Positions 6,212 through 6,261 of a DNA stretch of 6,261 nt are shown piece by piece (the stretch's first letter is position 1; every line of letters starts with the position of its first letter). The stretch is from Flavobacteriaceae bacterium. GTDB lineage: Bacteria; Bacteroidota; Bacteroidia; Flavobacteriales; Flavobacteriaceae. A model generated the notes under the pieces. The model did not search any database and was not told the origin of the DNA. It was given only the letters and a program-made list of their open reading frames with translations. The position numbers and the translations under genes were made by a program. The stretch is taken from the NCBI GenBank assembly GCA_016763215.1, contig JAESUF010000215.1, forward strand, positions 1-6,261. Reading direction: 5' to 3'.

Positions 6212-6261
6212 TAGTATTCAATAACGTTAGGACAAACAATATTGTTTGTGGTAATTTTAAC
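6211..6261 (-). CDS. Partial gene, C-terminal 16 codons of an unidentified upstream operon member
   Basis: On the minus strand one frame is open from the right edge of the window to a TAA at 6213-6211 and encodes the 16-residue tail VKITTNNIVCPNVIEY. The stop shares one base with the SDR start (TAATG), a coupling common in tight operons, and the SDR has no other visible leader. The fragment is too short to name a family. It is supported mainly by the overlap geometry and by the matching tight packing of the rest of the operon; chance openness over 16 codons is possible. Confidence 0.5.
   Translation of the reverse strand, partial: VKITTNNIVCPNVIEY

Overview
The window is clearly AT-rich. It uses A-rich leaders instead of consistent Shine-Dalgarno sites, has two apparent TTG starts, and packs genes with 1-4 nt overlaps or gaps of a few bases. 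Together with the protein families present (cupin_8/JmjC-like proteins, NodU/CmcH carbamoyltransferases, DPM1/ArnC-like glycosyltransferases), this suggests a Bacteroidota genome, probably a flavobacterium. That assignment is inference; no rRNA or other marker gene is present. I see no tRNA, rRNA, CRISPR array, insertion sequence or origin.

The plus-strand half (about 1-3859) holds three genes. The first is a cupin_8/JmjC-like Fe(II)/2-oxoglutarate (2OG) enzyme (39-1019) whose usual HxD metal motif reads His-Asn-Ala. After a 348-nt gene-free stretch comes a complete NodU/CmcH-type O-carbamoyltransferase (1368-3107). Two bases later starts an aspartyl/asparaginyl beta-hydroxylase-like Fe/2OG oxygenase (3110-3859). 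The last two genes almost certainly share a transcript, which suggests that a hydroxyl made by the oxygenase may be the carbamoyl acceptor.

The minus-strand half (6261 down to 3891) is a compact operon entering from beyond the right edge. In transcription order it holds the last 16 codons of an unidentified gene, an SDR oxidoreductase, a family 2 glycosyltransferase with two C-terminal membrane helices, and a GNAT-like acyltransferase with a divergent cofactor loop. This set looks like a lipid-carrier sugar or acyl-sugar modification pathway for a surface glycan or secondary metabolite.

The two halves converge on a 31-nt intergenic gap with a small inverted repeat that may terminate transcription from both sides. 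The overall picture is an accessory biosynthetic locus (polysaccharide decoration or small-molecule tailoring). The most unusual feature is the alanine at the iron-ligand position of the JmjC-like protein, a pattern otherwise associated with Fe/2OG halogenases or with loss of catalysis.
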